Position numbers and translations under genes: made by a program. A stretch of DNA of 64,000 nucleotides from JAJEAO01 sp963667635 (GTDB lineage Bacteria; Acidobacteriota; Vicinamibacteria; Marinacidobacterales; Marinacidobacteraceae): assembly GCA_965232015.1 (NCBI GenBank), contig OZ246946.1:124001-188000 (forward strand). Reading direction: 5' to 3'. Below are positions 29,659-39,533 of this stretch, piece by piece. The notes under the pieces were generated by a model that worked only from the letters and a program-made list of their open reading frames with translations, searched no databases and was not told the DNA's origin. Within the stretch, counting starts at the first letter, position 1, and each line of letters opens with the position of its first letter.

Positions 29659-30738
29659 TCAGCGGGCGCGCGGGATGGCGGCCGTCTCGAGCGCTCCCGC
29701 GCGGAGGGCGTCGAGGGCATCGCGGAACGCCGCGAGAGCGAACTCCACATCGTCGTCGGAGATCTGGAGGTGGGGGATGACCCGCATGGCGGCCGGTCCT
29801 CCCGGCAGGACCGCGACCTCGCGGTCGAGCAGCTCTTCGGCGAGGCGGTAGGCGTCCACGCCGTCGGTGCCGAACCGCACGATGTTCGTCTCGACGCTCT
29901 CCGGATCGAGGACGATGCCGGGCAGCTCGGCCAGGCCCGCCGCCAGCCGCCGCGCCCGGCGGTGGTCCTCGGGAAGGCGCGCCCGGTGGTTCTCGAGCGC
30001 GTGGAGCGCCCCCGCGGCCACGATGCCCGCCTGCCGGAATCCGCCACCGAACATCTGTCGGAAGCGACGCGCCCGTCCGATGGCGGCCCGGCTTCCGGCG
30101 AGACAGGACCCCATCGGGGCGCCGAGCGCCTTGGAGAAGCAGACGCTCACGGTGTCGAAGGGCGCCGCGTAGTCCCGCTCCGGAATCCCGGTCGCGGCGG
30201 TGGCGTGCCAGAGCCGCGCCCCGTCGAGGTGGCTGGCGAGACCCAGCCCGCGGGCCGCTTCGGCCGCTTCCACGAGCTTCCCGAGCGGCCAGACCGCGCC
30301 TCCGGCCCCGTTGTGGGTGTTCTCGGCGAGGAGCAGGCGCGGCGCCGGATAGCAGGCTCCGGGGACCATCGGGTGCGGACGGGAGACGGCGGAGCGCACC
30401 TGATCCGCCTCGAAGGCCCCGCGGACCCCCGCGAGGCCGAGGATGGTCGCGCCCGAAAGCGCCCCCGGTCCGCCCGACTCGACGAGGTAGGCATGCGCCC
30501 TCGCCTCGGCGAGCACCAGATCGCCCGGTTCGGTGTGGCAGCGGATCGCGATCTGGTTGCTCATCGTGCCGGTGGGAGTGAAGACCGCGGACTCCTTGCC
30601 CAGCGCCTCCGCGGTCCGTTCCTCGAGCTGCCGCACCGAGGGGTCGTCCCCGTACACGTCGTCGCCCACCGGGGCGCCCGCCATCGCCTCCCGCATCGCC
30701 CGGGTGGGCCGGGAGACCGTGTCGCTCCGCAGATCCAC
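29659..30738 (-). CDS. ltaE: Low-specificity L-threonine aldolase
   Basis: This PLP enzyme cleaves threonine or allo-threonine to glycine and acetaldehyde. It shows the family start VDLRSDTVSRPTRAMREAM, the segment FTPTGTMSNQIA, the substrate loop HLDGARLWHA, and the PLP-lysine in VCFSKALGAPMGS (Lys ~202). The GTG at 30738 directly begins the conserved sequence, and no ATG is available upstream before the preceding gene ends at 30780. The 359-residue length is normal. It follows a symporter and a DUF1028 protein on the same strand, suggesting an amino-acid uptake and breakdown operon. Confidence 0.93.
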   Translation of the reverse strand: MDLRSDTVSRPTRAMREAMAGAPVGDDVYGDDPSVRQLEERTAEALGKESAVFTPTGTMSNQIAIRCHTEPGDLVLAEARAHAYLVESGGPGALSGATILGLAGVRGAFEADQVRSAVSRPHPMVPGACYPAPRLLLAENTHNGAGGAVWPLGKLVEAAEAARGLGLASHLDGARLWHATAATGIPERDYAAPFDTVSVCFSKALGAPMGSCLAGSRAAIGRARRFRQMFGGGFRQAGIVAAGALHALENHRARLPEDHRRARRLAAGLAELPGIVLDPESVETNIVRFGTDGVDAYRLAEELLDREVAVLPGGPAAMRVIPHLQISDDDVEFALAAFRDALDALRAGALETAAIPRAR

Positions 30739-30779
30739 CCGGATCGGGCGGCCCGCCGCGGTGGGCGTGGCGGAGGGGC

Positions 30780-31835
30780 TCACCGGGTGATGCGGACCAG
30801 CGGGGCGAGGCGGGCCCGCACGGCGGGGCCACGACCCTGACTCTCGACCCGGGTCCATAGCGCGTCCACGAACTCCCGGTCGGCGAGCCCCGGCGGAGAG
30901 CCGCCCCGATCGGGGGTCGAGAGGCCGAAGCTGGTCCGGCAGCCGTCCACCGCCTCGGCGAGCCGGTGGTCGAAGACCCGGAGCTCCGCCGCCCGGGCGC
31001 CGTCGGACTCCGCCTTCCAGAGCCTCCCGGCGCAGCCGGTCTCCTCGATGAGGATGCGCAACTGCGCGACGTCGTTGCCGGCGAACATCTGGAGAGTTCG
31101 GTAGCCGAGCGCCCCGGCGACCGCGTCGTGGACCCGGCGCAGCTCGGCCACCGGAGTGTCGTGTTCGCAGACCTGGAGATTCGTCGAGACCTGGTCCTCC
31201 CGCCGGGAGCCGCCGTCTCTGGGATCGGCCACCATGACCGCCGCCGATTGCCGCCGGCCCCGTCGCAGATCGCCACCCGCCGCCTGTCCGGCTTCCAGCG
31301 CGGAAACCAGGCGGTCGGCGAGGGTGCGCCCGCTGCCGCGGGTCGCCTCGAAGTCCTCCGCCACCGCGTCCACCACTTCGGGGCCGACCAGAACGTTCCC
31401 CTGCGCGGCGTAGTCGGGCCCGGCCCGGTGCCCGGCCCAGCCGCTGGCTTCCGACCCGGTGTGCTGCGCCGCGCCCCCGGCGAGCGCGACCACGCCGATC
31501 TGGCGGAACGCGGCGCCGTCGTCGTCGGCGAGGCGGGTCGCGAGGGCGGGCTCGGGGGGGAGCCCGTCGGCGAGCAGATCGAGGAGTTCCCGGCCGTACT
31601 CGGTCCGGGTCCGGGCCTGGGTGGCCACCGCGCCGACCCCGGCGCGGACCCACGGCACGCCGTTGCCCACGCACGGGTTCCGGGTGGTGACCGCGACGCC
31701 GGCTTCGCCGGTCGCTGGGTCCACGCCGGCGATGGAGAAGGTGTGGAACACCCGCTCTCCGGAGGGCAGCTCCTGCGCCGCCCCGGAGACGGCGAGAAGC
31801 ATCAGCGGCAGCGGCAGGACTCGGAGTGCGGACAC
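30780..31835 (-). CDS. DUF1028-family protein, secreted
   Basis: After a signal peptide (LRVLPLPLMLLAVSGAAQ), the protein has the DUF1028 core: HTFSIAGVDPATGEAGVAV, GVGAVATQA and YAAQGNVLVG, with a C-terminal segment resembling the putative peptidoglycan-binding part of the family. DUF1028 has an Ntn-hydrolase-like fold, and its substrate is unknown. Located 41 bases upstream of the threonine aldolase start and 21 bases downstream of a sodium symporter, it may process a periplasmic peptide or amide whose product is taken up. The 351-residue length fits the two-domain form. Confidence 0.88.
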   Translation of the reverse strand: MSALRVLPLPLMLLAVSGAAQELPSGERVFHTFSIAGVDPATGEAGVAVTTRNPCVGNGVPWVRAGVGAVATQARTRTEYGRELLDLLADGLPPEPALATRLADDDGAAFRQIGVVALAGGAAQHTGSEASGWAGHRAGPDYAAQGNVLVGPEVVDAVAEDFEATRGSGRTLADRLVSALEAGQAAGGDLRRGRRQSAAVMVADPRDGGSRREDQVSTNLQVCEHDTPVAELRRVHDAVAGALGYRTLQMFAGNDVAQLRILIEETGCAGRLWKAESDGARAAELRVFDHRLAEAVDGCRTSFGLSTPDRGGSPPGLADREFVDALWTRVESQGRGPAVRARLAPLVRITR

Positions 31836-31856
31836 CGGACGAATCCTATGTCCGCT

Positions 31857-33332
31857 TCAGTCGTCGGGGAAGAAACCGGCCAGCCGCCCCTCGTCCGGCG
31901 GCCGGGTGAGGAGCGAGACGCCGACGAGGGCGGCCGTCGAGGCCAGCACGATCGCCGCCGCCGGCTCGACTCCTGAATCGGCGATCGTCCACCCGGGGGC
32001 GCCGCGCGAGGACCAGAACAGGAAGGCCCACACCGCGAGCCCGGCGAGAACTCCGGCTGCCGCTCCCGCCCCGGTGCTGCGCTTCCAGTAGATCGAGGCG
32101 AACAGGACCGGGAACAGCGTGCTGAATCCCGACAGCGCCCACACCCCGAGACTGAAGACGGTCTGGCTGGACACCAGGCTGAGCGCGAACACGACGAGCA
32201 GGAACAGCACGACGAACAGCCGTCCCGCGAGCGCCTCCCGACCCTTCACCCAGCGCCCGAGGAAGCCGAGCCGGGGGGCGGCGTCCCGGGTCATCATGGT
32301 TCCAACCGAGAGCGTCTGCGAGTCGAGCGAGGACATGATCGCGGCGAAGACGCCCGCCGCGAGGCACCCGGCGAGCAGGCTCCCGGCGTGCTCCCGGATC
32401 AGCAGGATGATGATCGGTCCGGCGGCGCCGTCCGGGGCCTCGAGCCTCCCGAGGGCGCCGAGGACGACGCTCGGGAACCACACCACCGCGATGCAGGCGG
32501 GGTAGGCGAGCACGCTGAGCCGGAACGTGGAGGCGCTGCGAGCCGACATCCAGTGGCCGAAGATGTGGGGGAAGCAGGAGGTCGAGAGCGGGACGAAGAG
32601 ATAGGTCGCGATCTGGATCCAGTCCTTGCCGGAACGAGACAGCTCGAACAGCTCGGGAGACGCCGCGCGCAGCCGTCCGGACGCCGCGGCGAACCCCCCG
32701 AGCCCCTCGGTGATCACGAGGAACGCGAGCCCGGCCACCAGCATGAAGACCAGGGTCTGGAACGTGTTCACGATCGCGGTGCTGCGCATCCCCCCGGCGA
32801 CGAGGTAGGCGAGCACCACGACACACATGGCCAGGCTGCCGACCCAGACCGGGAAGTCGAGGTCCGGACCCACGATCGCAGCGAGGGCGCCGCCGCCGCC
32901 CTGCACTCCGATCAGGACGTAGGGCACCAGCCAGAGGAGGCTGGCTCCGAGGACCAGCAGCCCGAGGGCGGGGGAGCCGTAGCGCGCGGTGAAGAACTCG
33001 GCCTGGGTGGCGAAGCCGTGGCGTTTCCCGAGCCGCCACAACGGCACCCCGATGACGAGGAACGTCATGGGAATCACGATGGCGGAGTTCGTGGCCATGA
33101 GCGCGAAGACGCGCATCCCCTGGCGGTAGCCCTCTCCGGACGCTCCCAGGATCGTGAACGCGGTCATGTTCGTCCCGAACAGCGTCATGAGCAGGACGAA
33201 CGGCCCGATGGACCTCCCGGCGAGGAAATAGCCTTCACCTCCCGCGAGTCCGAGGCCGGAGGTCGAGCGACGCGCGGCGAGCCCGATCCCGATGACCGCC
33301 ACCAGGTAGGCGGCGACCACGAAGAGCGTCAT
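31857..33332 (-). CDS. Sodium:solute symporter (SSS family)
   Basis: The 491-residue protein has about 13 hydrophobic segments. The family signature region includes GEGYFLAGRSIGPFVLLMTL and the sodium-binding first helices (FGTNMTAFTILGASGEGY). GGMRSTAIVNTFQTLVFML near the middle is also typical of SSS proteins. The solute cannot be inferred from sequence; linkage to a DUF1028 protein and threonine aldolase suggests an amino acid or small peptide. ATG 33332 precedes the first helix. Confidence 0.9.
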   Translation of the reverse strand: MTLFVVAAYLVAVIGIGLAARRSTSGLGLAGGEGYFLAGRSIGPFVLLMTLFGTNMTAFTILGASGEGYRQGMRVFALMATNSAIVIPMTFLVIGVPLWRLGKRHGFATQAEFFTARYGSPALGLLVLGASLLWLVPYVLIGVQGGGGALAAIVGPDLDFPVWVGSLAMCVVVLAYLVAGGMRSTAIVNTFQTLVFMLVAGLAFLVITEGLGGFAAASGRLRAASPELFELSRSGKDWIQIATYLFVPLSTSCFPHIFGHWMSARSASTFRLSVLAYPACIAVVWFPSVVLGALGRLEAPDGAAGPIIILLIREHAGSLLAGCLAAGVFAAIMSSLDSQTLSVGTMMTRDAAPRLGFLGRWVKGREALAGRLFVVLFLLVVFALSLVSSQTVFSLGVWALSGFSTLFPVLFASIYWKRSTGAGAAAGVLAGLAVWAFLFWSSRGAPGWTIADSGVEPAAAIVLASTAALVGVSLLTRPPDEGRLAGFFPDD

Positions 33333-33407
33333 CGGGGCGGCAGGGGTTGAGGGGCGATCCGGGAAGCCAGGAGTGTCAGCGGGGTCCCGGAGGGCGCTGC
33401 CTTCCGG

Positions 33408-33617
33408 TCAGTCCACCGGCTGGCCCGCCTCCTCGCGAAAAACCGCCCGCGCGGCCCGGTGGAGAACGACAGTCGAGGCGGCGACCACGCCGAGCTCGAG
33501 CGCGATCCCGAGGGGCACGCCCGCGAGAAGCGGCTCGGCGGGAGCCCACGCGACCAGGAGACGCAGGGCGACCAGCGCGGCGAAGAACCCCGCCGCGCCT
33601 TCGAGAGGTCGCGGCAA
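33408..33617 (-). CDS. Possible small membrane protein
   Basis: A 69-residue frame from TTG 33617 gives two hydrophobic stretches (AAGFFAALVALRLLVAWA and GVPLGIALELGVVAASTVVL) and a charged tail EEAGQPVD. It fits between the end of the secreted beta-barrel-like gene and the symporter on the same strand. Its weak start and high-GC composition leave real doubt that it is expressed. Confidence 0.35.
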   Translation of the reverse strand: MPRPLEGAAGFFAALVALRLLVAWAPAEPLLAGVPLGIALELGVVAASTVVLHRAARAVFREEAGQPVD

Positions 33618-33624
33618 CGGCGGG

Positions 33625-34743
33625 TTACCGGGCGCGGAGGTCGTGGGTGGGCCGGAAGTTGACGCGCACCCCGAGGATCGCCGCGTAGTTGTCCTGAAGC
33701 TCCGAGATGTGGGTGGCGAACAGGCGCAGCTCACCGTAGATCTGGGTCTGTCCCGCCTGGTAGTAGCCGTCGAGGTTGAGTCCCCCGGTGGCGATGAGCG
33801 CGACATCCGCGATGTCCTCATCGCCGATCCCCCACAGTCCGGCGCCGGCGCCGAAGAAGCCGCCCGGAGTCTGGCGCGTGATCAGCGCATCGAGCGCTCC
33901 CCCGAACCAGTTGTTGTGGGCCAACCCGGCGGCGGCGCGGGCCATGAATGCGGTGGTGGAGTCCGCGCCGGGATCGAAGGGAACCGTGATCCCGAGCGCG
34001 AGGCCGCCGAGCGGGGCGGACGACGGGCTGTCGATGATGTCGGCGCGCGAGCTCCGGGTCATCCCGCCGGCGGCGTCGCCGGTCAGCCAGGCGCGCGCGT
34101 AGAGCGCTTCCACGTCCACGTCGTTGCTGGAACAGGTTGCCGACATGCCGCGATCGTCCACGACTTCGGCCACCGCGTCATAGATCCCGGCGCCCTGGAG
34201 GATGAAGCTCCGCTCGCACTGGTCGGTGGCGTCGAGGCCGGAAATCTGCACCCCGTCCTGCATGACCCGGATGTAACGGCTGGCGATGCTGCCCGTGGTC
34301 GCCTGCGCGTCGCACACGTTCACCGTGATCTCCGCCTCGATGTAGTCCGTTCGCTCGGCGGGGGCGCTCACCGAGAGGCTGCAGGTGGGCTCTCCGCCCG
34401 AGAGAGAAACGGACGCCTCCCCCGTTTGCCGTCCGCCCGGCCCCTCGACAACCGCCTCGACCCGCCAGGTCCCGGCCTCCCGCAGGTGTCCGACCCACGA
34501 GTGGCGCCGACCGTCGCGGTCGAGGTTCAGGGTTTCGGAGGCGCCCGATGGCGAGATGAGCCGCGCCGTCACGGTGGAGCCCTCCTCGCGGGTGGCGTCC
34601 ACCGTGACTCGCGCCGACGAGTGGGCGTACTCGCCCGAGGTCACGAAGTTCACGACCGGCGGCGACTGCGCCAGCGCGGTGGAGGAGGCCCCGAGAATGC
34701 CCGCGGCCAGGAATGCGGCAAGGGAAAGCGGTGCTCTGGTCAT
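33625..34743 (-). CDS. Secreted Ig-like / outer-membrane-type protein of unknown function
   Basis: ATG 34743 is followed by a signal peptide (LSLAAFLAAGILGASSTALAQ). Residues ~25-130 look like one or two Ig-like beta domains (STVTARLISPSGASETL, GTWRVEAVVEGPGG), with several cysteines in the middle region. From ~230 the sequence alternates small and hydrophobic residues and ends in strands such as AAILGVRVNFRPTHD, suggesting a C-terminal barrel or surface domain. I recognise no named family. It is divergent from carA. Confidence 0.7.
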   Translation of the reverse strand: MTRAPLSLAAFLAAGILGASSTALAQSPPVVNFVTSGEYAHSSARVTVDATREEGSTVTARLISPSGASETLNLDRDGRRHSWVGHLREAGTWRVEAVVEGPGGRQTGEASVSLSGGEPTCSLSVSAPAERTDYIEAEITVNVCDAQATTGSIASRYIRVMQDGVQISGLDATDQCERSFILQGAGIYDAVAEVVDDRGMSATCSSNDVDVEALYARAWLTGDAAGGMTRSSRADIIDSPSSAPLGGLALGITVPFDPGADSTTAFMARAAAGLAHNNWFGGALDALITRQTPGGFFGAGAGLWGIGDEDIADVALIATGGLNLDGYYQAGQTQIYGELRLFATHISELQDNYAAILGVRVNFRPTHDLRAR

Positions 34744-34981
34744 GGTTCGTTGGTCCGGAAGCTCGCCTCGCGGCGCGGTGGGTTCTCCCCGGCCGACGCT
34801 CGCAGCGACGCTGCGTTCTGGCCGAAGGTATCTATCAGATTCAGATGTTACCAATTCGGAGTCCTGGCCGGGAACGTCTCGCCGCTCGCGGGTTGGAGTA
34901 GGATTTCCGGCCGATTTGAGCCCGGACGCGGAACCCCCGACCGGCGGAGCCCCGGGCTCCGCAATTCCACCCGCCGCTGCG

Positions 34982-36070
34982 ATGCGGCTTCGTCTCGAAG
35001 ACGGCGCCGCCTACTCCGGGCTCGCGTTCGGACGCCCCCGCGCGGTCGCGGGAGAAGTCGTCTTCAACACCGGCATGGCGGGTTACGTGGAGTCGCTGAC
35101 CGACCCCTCGTATCGCGGCCAGATCCTGGTCCTGACCTACCCCCTGATCGGGAACTACGGCGTGCCCGCGCCTCGGTCTCCGGGCTCGATCGCGCCCCCG
35201 TTCGAGTCGGGCCGGATCCAGGTCCAGGGGCTCGTGGTGCAACAGCACGAAAGCGCTCCCAGCCACCACACCAGCGCCCGCTCGCTCCATGAGTGGCTGC
35301 TCGCCGAGGGCGTTCCCGGCATCGCCGGAGTGGACACCCGCGCGCTCACCACGCGGCTGCGCGAAGTGGGAACGATGCGCGGGAGGCTCGTCCCCGATCC
35401 GGCCCCGGCGACCGAGCCGGCGTCGGTGGAGATGACCCGGGAAGTCTTCGAGCAGGTGGTTCCCGGCGCCGCGCGCGACTACGGCGACGGAGACGGCCCC
35501 CGCATCCTCCTCGTGGACGTCGGCGCGAAGGACAACCTGGTCCGGTCGCTGGTCCGTCGGGGCGCCCGGGTCCGCCGGGTGTCCGGCCTCGAGCCGCTCA
35601 ATGCGGCGGCGCGGGCCAGCGACGGGATCCTGATCGGAAACGGCCCCGGTGATCCGGCGGACCTCGGCGATCTCGCGGCCGAGCTGCGGGGGATCATGGA
35701 GTGGTTCCCCGGGCCGATCCTGGGCGTCTGCCTCGGCAACCAGCTCCTCGCCCTCGCCGCCGGGGCGCGGACGTTCAAGCTTCCCTACGGCCACCGGAGC
35801 GTGAACCAGCCGGTCCGCGATCTCGTCACCGGCCGTTGCTACATCACCAGCCAGAACCACGGATACGCGGTGGACGAGGATCGCCTGCCGCCCGGGTGGG
35901 CGCCCTGGTTCCAGAACCTGAACGACGGGACGAACGAGGGCGTGCGGTCGCTGGACCGCCCCTTCCGCAGCGTCCAGTTCCACCCCGAGGCCCGCCCCGG
36001 CCCCGAAGACACCGGCTGGCTGTTCGACCACTTCCTCGCCGAATGCCGCGCCCGGCGGAGCGGAACCTGA
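34982..36070 (+). CDS. carA: Carbamoyl-phosphate synthase small subunit
   Basis: This subunit hydrolyses glutamine and passes ammonia to CarB, for pyrimidine and arginine synthesis. The N-terminal CPSase domain starts MRLRLEDGAAYSGLAFG and includes GEVVFNTGMAGYVESLTDPS. The class I glutaminase triad is present: Cys in LGVCLGNQLLA (about residue 250) and the His in QFHPEARPGPED near 333. At 362 aa it is full length. Its TGA overlaps the carB ATG, so translation is coupled. Promoters probably lie in the 238-base divergent gap. Confidence 0.95.
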   Translation: MRLRLEDGAAYSGLAFGRPRAVAGEVVFNTGMAGYVESLTDPSYRGQILVLTYPLIGNYGVPAPRSPGSIAPPFESGRIQVQGLVVQQHESAPSHHTSARSLHEWLLAEGVPGIAGVDTRALTTRLREVGTMRGRLVPDPAPATEPASVEMTREVFEQVVPGAARDYGDGDGPRILLVDVGAKDNLVRSLVRRGARVRRVSGLEPLNAAARASDGILIGNGPGDPADLGDLAAELRGIMEWFPGPILGVCLGNQLLALAAGARTFKLPYGHRSVNQPVRDLVTGRCYITSQNHGYAVDEDRLPPGWAPWFQNLNDGTNEGVRSLDRPFRSVQFHPEARPGPEDTGWLFDHFLAECRARRSGT

Positions 36071-39000
36071 TGGCCCGGCCCGACCATCCCGCGTCGGTGA
36101 TCGTCCTCGGCTCCGGGGCGCTCCAGATCGGACAGGCGGGGGAGTTCGACTACTCGGGGTCGCAGGCGATCAAGGCGTTCCGGGAGGAGGGGGTCTCCAC
36201 CGTCCTGGTGAACCCGAACATCGCCACCATCCAGACCAGCGAGGGCATGGCGGACCGGCTCTACCTGAACGCGGTCACGCCGGCGCTGGTGCGCCGGATC
36301 GCCGAGCGCGAGCAGGTGGATGCGGTGGCGCTCTCGTTCGGCGGACAGACCGCGCTGAATTGCGGGCTGGAGCTCGAATCGTGGTTCCGCGAGGCCGGGA
36401 TCCAGGTGCTCGGCACCCCGGTCCGCTCGATCCGCGATTCCGAAGATCGGGGGCGGTTCAACGCCCGGCTCGAAGAGATCGGCGTCCTGACCGCGAGGAG
36501 CCGGGCCTGCCACAGCCGCGAGGAAGCGCTGGCCGCCGCCCGCGAGATCGGCCTGCCGCTCATGCTGCGGATCGGTTTCGCTCTCGGCGGGCGGGGCAGC
36601 GCGATCGTGGAGACCGAGACCGGGCTGGAGCGCCAGCTCGAGAAGATCTTCGGCGGACTCGACGGCGCAGGCGCCCAGGTCCTGGTGGAGGAGTCGCTCC
36701 GGGGCTGGAAGGAGATCGAGTACGAGGTGGTGCGCGACCGCGCCGGGAACTGCATCACCGTCTGCAACATGGAGAACATGGATCCGATGGGGATCCACAC
36801 CGGCGAGTCGTTCGTGGTGGCGCCGTCGCAGACGCTGAACGACGAGGAGTACCAGCTCCTGCGGACGATCTCGATCCGCGTCGTCCGGCATCTCGGGATC
36901 GTGGGCGAGTGCAACGTCCAGTTCGCGCTGAATCCCGACGCCCCCGAGTACCGGGTCATCGAGGTGAACGCGCGTCTCTCCCGCTCCTCGGCCCTCGCCA
37001 GCAAGGCCACCGGCTACCCGCTCGCCTACGTCGCCGCGAAGCTCGGGCTCGGCTTCGAGCTCCCCGAACTCCGGAACCGGGTGACCGGGGTCACCAGCGC
37101 CTTCTTCGAGCCGGCGCTCGATTACCTGGTCATGAAGGCCCCGCGCTGGGACCTCGGGAAGTTCCAGGACGCCCACACCCGCATCGGGAGCGAGATGAAG
37201 TCGGTGGGCGAGGTGATGGCGATCGGCCGGACCCTGCCCGAGGTGCTCCAGAAGGCGCTGCGGATGCTCGACATCGGGATTCGCGGGCTCGAGTCGCAGG
37301 CGTTTTCGTTCGATTCGATCGAGGAGGAACTGATCCACGCCACGCCGCGCCGGGTCTTCGCCCTTGCCGCCGCGCTCCGCCGGGCCGTGGACGAGGACCG
37401 GGTCGAGTCGGCCCTTGCCCGAATCCACGAACTCACCCGCATTGATCCGTGGTTCCTCAACGGGATCGCGGACGCCATGCGCACCGAGGCCCGGATCGAG
37501 GCGGCCGCGTGGCCGTTGCCCGCCGAGCTGCTCGGCGAGGCGAAACGGCGCGGGTTCTCCGACGAATCGCTGGACGCCCTCGCCGGCCAGCCCCGGGGCG
37601 CGAGCCGGGAGGCGCGCGCGCAGGCCGGGCTCGCCCCCGGCATCGCCCGCATAGACACCCTCGCCGCCGAGTTCCCGGCGGAGACGAACTACCTCTACTC
37701 GACGTACCACGCGAGCGGGGACGAGGTCGTCTCGGCGGGCGGAAGCCGCCGCAAGATCCTCGTGATCGGTTCCGGCGTGTATCGCATCGGCTCCTCGGTC
37801 GAGTTCGACTGGTGCTGCGTGAACGCGGTCCAGGCGGCGGCGGAGCTCGGCTGCGAGACCCTGATGCTGAACTACAACCCGGAGACGGTCAGCACCGACT
37901 ACGACATCTGCGACAAGCTGGTGTTCGACGAGGTGAGCGTCGAGTCGGTGCTTGATCTGGTGGAGAAGGAGCGGCCCGACGGCGTCGTCGTCAGCATGGG
38001 CGGGCAGATCCCGAACCGGCTGGCGATGCGGCTCCACGATGCCGGCGTCCCCATCCTCGGAACCGCCGCCGAGGACATTGACCGCGCCGAGGACCGCAAC
38101 AAGTTCTCGGCGCTCCTCGACGAGATCGGGGTCGAGCAGCCCCGCTGGGCGCACGTCACCGACGTGAGCGACGCCGAGCCGATCGTGGAGCAGCTCGGCG
38201 GGTTCCCGGTTCTCGTTCGGCCCAGCTACGTCCTCAGCGGCGCCGCCATGTCGGTGGCGCACGAGAAGCACGAGCTGGCGCGCATCCTCCGGAAGGCGAA
38301 GGCGATTTCACCCGAGCACCCGGTCGTCGTGACCCGGTTCGAAGAGGACGCCCGCGAGATCGAGATCGATCTGGTGGCGCGCGACGGGGAAGTCGTCCTG
38401 TGGGCGCTCAGCGAGCACGTGGAGGACGCCGGGGTCCACAGCGGGGATGCGACGCTCGTCCTGCCCCCGGTGGACATGACGATCCCGACGCTCGGGCAGG
38501 CCCGCCGGATCGCCACCGAGATCGCGCGCCACCTGCGGGTGACCGGTCCCTGCAACATCCAGATGCTCCACCGCGACGGCATCGTGAAGGTGATCGAGTG
38601 CAACCTGCGGGCGTCGCGGAGCCTCCCGTTCGTCTCGAAGGTCGTCGGACGGAACTACGCGAAGGCGGCCACCCGGATCATGCTCGGCGCCGATCCCGGG
38701 ATGGAGCACCGCCCCCACTACGAGATCGAGCACGTCGGCGTGAAGGTGCCCCAGTTCTCGTTCTCGCGTCTCATGGGCGCGGACCCGCTGCTCGGGGTCG
38801 AGATGGCGAGCACCGGGGAGGTGGGATGCCTCGGCGCCTCGTTCCACGAAGCGCTTCTCCACGGGCTCATCTCCACCGGCTTCCGCCGCCCGGAGCGGGG
38901 CGTCCTGCTCTCGCTCGGGCCCCCTCGCTGGAAGCACCGGTTCATTCGCACCGCCCGCATGATGCGCGACCGCCTGGGACTGAAGATCTACGCGACGAGC

Positions 39001-39336
39001 GGCACGAGCCGCGTCCTCGCCGAGAACGGAATCGAGAACGTCGAGGTGACCCGGGTGCGGCCCGAGGGCCGTCCGCTCGGGCCGGGTTTCGACCGTCCGG
39101 GCGTCGTCTCCGCGCTGGACCTCATTGATCGCGGCGAGGTGGACTTCGTCGTCAACGTGCCGGTCGCCTACGACCCGGAGGGCCGCCCCGACGGGTTCCT
39201 GGTGCGCCGCCGCGCGGTGGATCGGGGCGTGCCGCTCATCACCGACCCGTCCCTCGCCCGCCACATCGTCATCGCGCTCGTCACCCACCCGCGCGGTTCG
39301 CTCCGCCCCCGGGCCTGGAACGACTTCCTCGCCTGA
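36070..39336 (+). CDS. carB: Carbamoyl-phosphate synthase large subunit
   Basis: The 1088-residue protein is the full two-half ATP-grasp enzyme. The first half contains VIVLGSGALQIGQAGEFDYS and ALSFGGQTALNCG, the second KILVIGSGVYRIGSSVEFDW and VVVSMGGQIPNRLA. A C-terminal MGS-like allosteric domain (LKIYATSGTSRVLAENGI) is present. The GSGALQIGQAGEFDYSGSQA wording resembles the Bacteroidota/eukaryotic CPS group more than the proteobacterial one. The start overlaps carA by one base. Confidence 0.95.
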   Translation: MARPDHPASVIVLGSGALQIGQAGEFDYSGSQAIKAFREEGVSTVLVNPNIATIQTSEGMADRLYLNAVTPALVRRIAEREQVDAVALSFGGQTALNCGLELESWFREAGIQVLGTPVRSIRDSEDRGRFNARLEEIGVLTARSRACHSREEALAAAREIGLPLMLRIGFALGGRGSAIVETETGLERQLEKIFGGLDGAGAQVLVEESLRGWKEIEYEVVRDRAGNCITVCNMENMDPMGIHTGESFVVAPSQTLNDEEYQLLRTISIRVVRHLGIVGECNVQFALNPDAPEYRVIEVNARLSRSSALASKATGYPLAYVAAKLGLGFELPELRNRVTGVTSAFFEPALDYLVMKAPRWDLGKFQDAHTRIGSEMKSVGEVMAIGRTLPEVLQKALRMLDIGIRGLESQAFSFDSIEEELIHATPRRVFALAAALRRAVDEDRVESALARIHELTRIDPWFLNGIADAMRTEARIEAAAWPLPAELLGEAKRRGFSDESLDALAGQPRGASREARAQAGLAPGIARIDTLAAEFPAETNYLYSTYHASGDEVVSAGGSRRKILVIGSGVYRIGSSVEFDWCCVNAVQAAAELGCETLMLNYNPETVSTDYDICDKLVFDEVSVESVLDLVEKERPDGVVVSMGGQIPNRLAMRLHDAGVPILGTAAEDIDRAEDRNKFSALLDEIGVEQPRWAHVTDVSDAEPIVEQLGGFPVLVRPSYVLSGAAMSVAHEKHELARILRKAKAISPEHPVVVTRFEEDAREIEIDLVARDGEVVLWALSEHVEDAGVHSGDATLVLPPVDMTIPTLGQARRIATEIARHLRVTGPCNIQMLHRDGIVKVIECNLRASRSLPFVSKVVGRNYAKAATRIMLGADPGMEHRPHYEIEHVGVKVPQFSFSRLMGADPLLGVEMASTGEVGCLGASFHEALLHGLISTGFRRPERGVLLSLGPPRWKHRFIRTARMMRDRLGLKIYATSGTSRVLAENGIENVEVTRVRPEGRPLGPGFDRPGVVSALDLIDRGEVDFVVNVPVAYDPEGRPDGFLVRRRAVDRGVPLITDPSLARHIVIALVTHPRGSLRPRAWNDFLA

Positions 39337-39339
39337 TCC

Positions 39340-39490
39340 CCAGGGAGCGCCGCTCCTTATGGAGCGCCGCTCTCCAGAGCGGCACCGAGAGCCCTTCCCA
39401 ACCGGCGCCTAGCTAGGGAGCGTCCCTCTCCACCAGTTCTGCGGGTGGAGGTACGGCACGATGGAGCGTCGTTCCCTAGATCGCCGGAGG
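39340..39490. repeat. Repeat cluster (family A plus block C variants) left of an orphan gene
   Basis: It contains GGAGCGCCGCTCC, then a full family A copy (TATGGAGCGCCGCTCTCCAG at ~39,358, core ending AGAGCGGC), a divergent block C (CCAGTTCTGCGGGTGG) and GATGGAGCGTCGTTCCC. The same series, in the same order and orientation, recurs at 40263-40370 on the other side of the gene at 39534-40127. Confidence 0.75.
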
Positions 39491-39533
39491 GGGTGGACCC
39501 ACCTACTGCCATACCCTTCTCTCAGTGTCCTAC

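Noticed and set aside
35839..38271. An 810-codon minus-strand ORF opposite carAB
   Set aside because: It is antisense to highly conserved CarA and CarB coding sequence; its length comes from codon bias.
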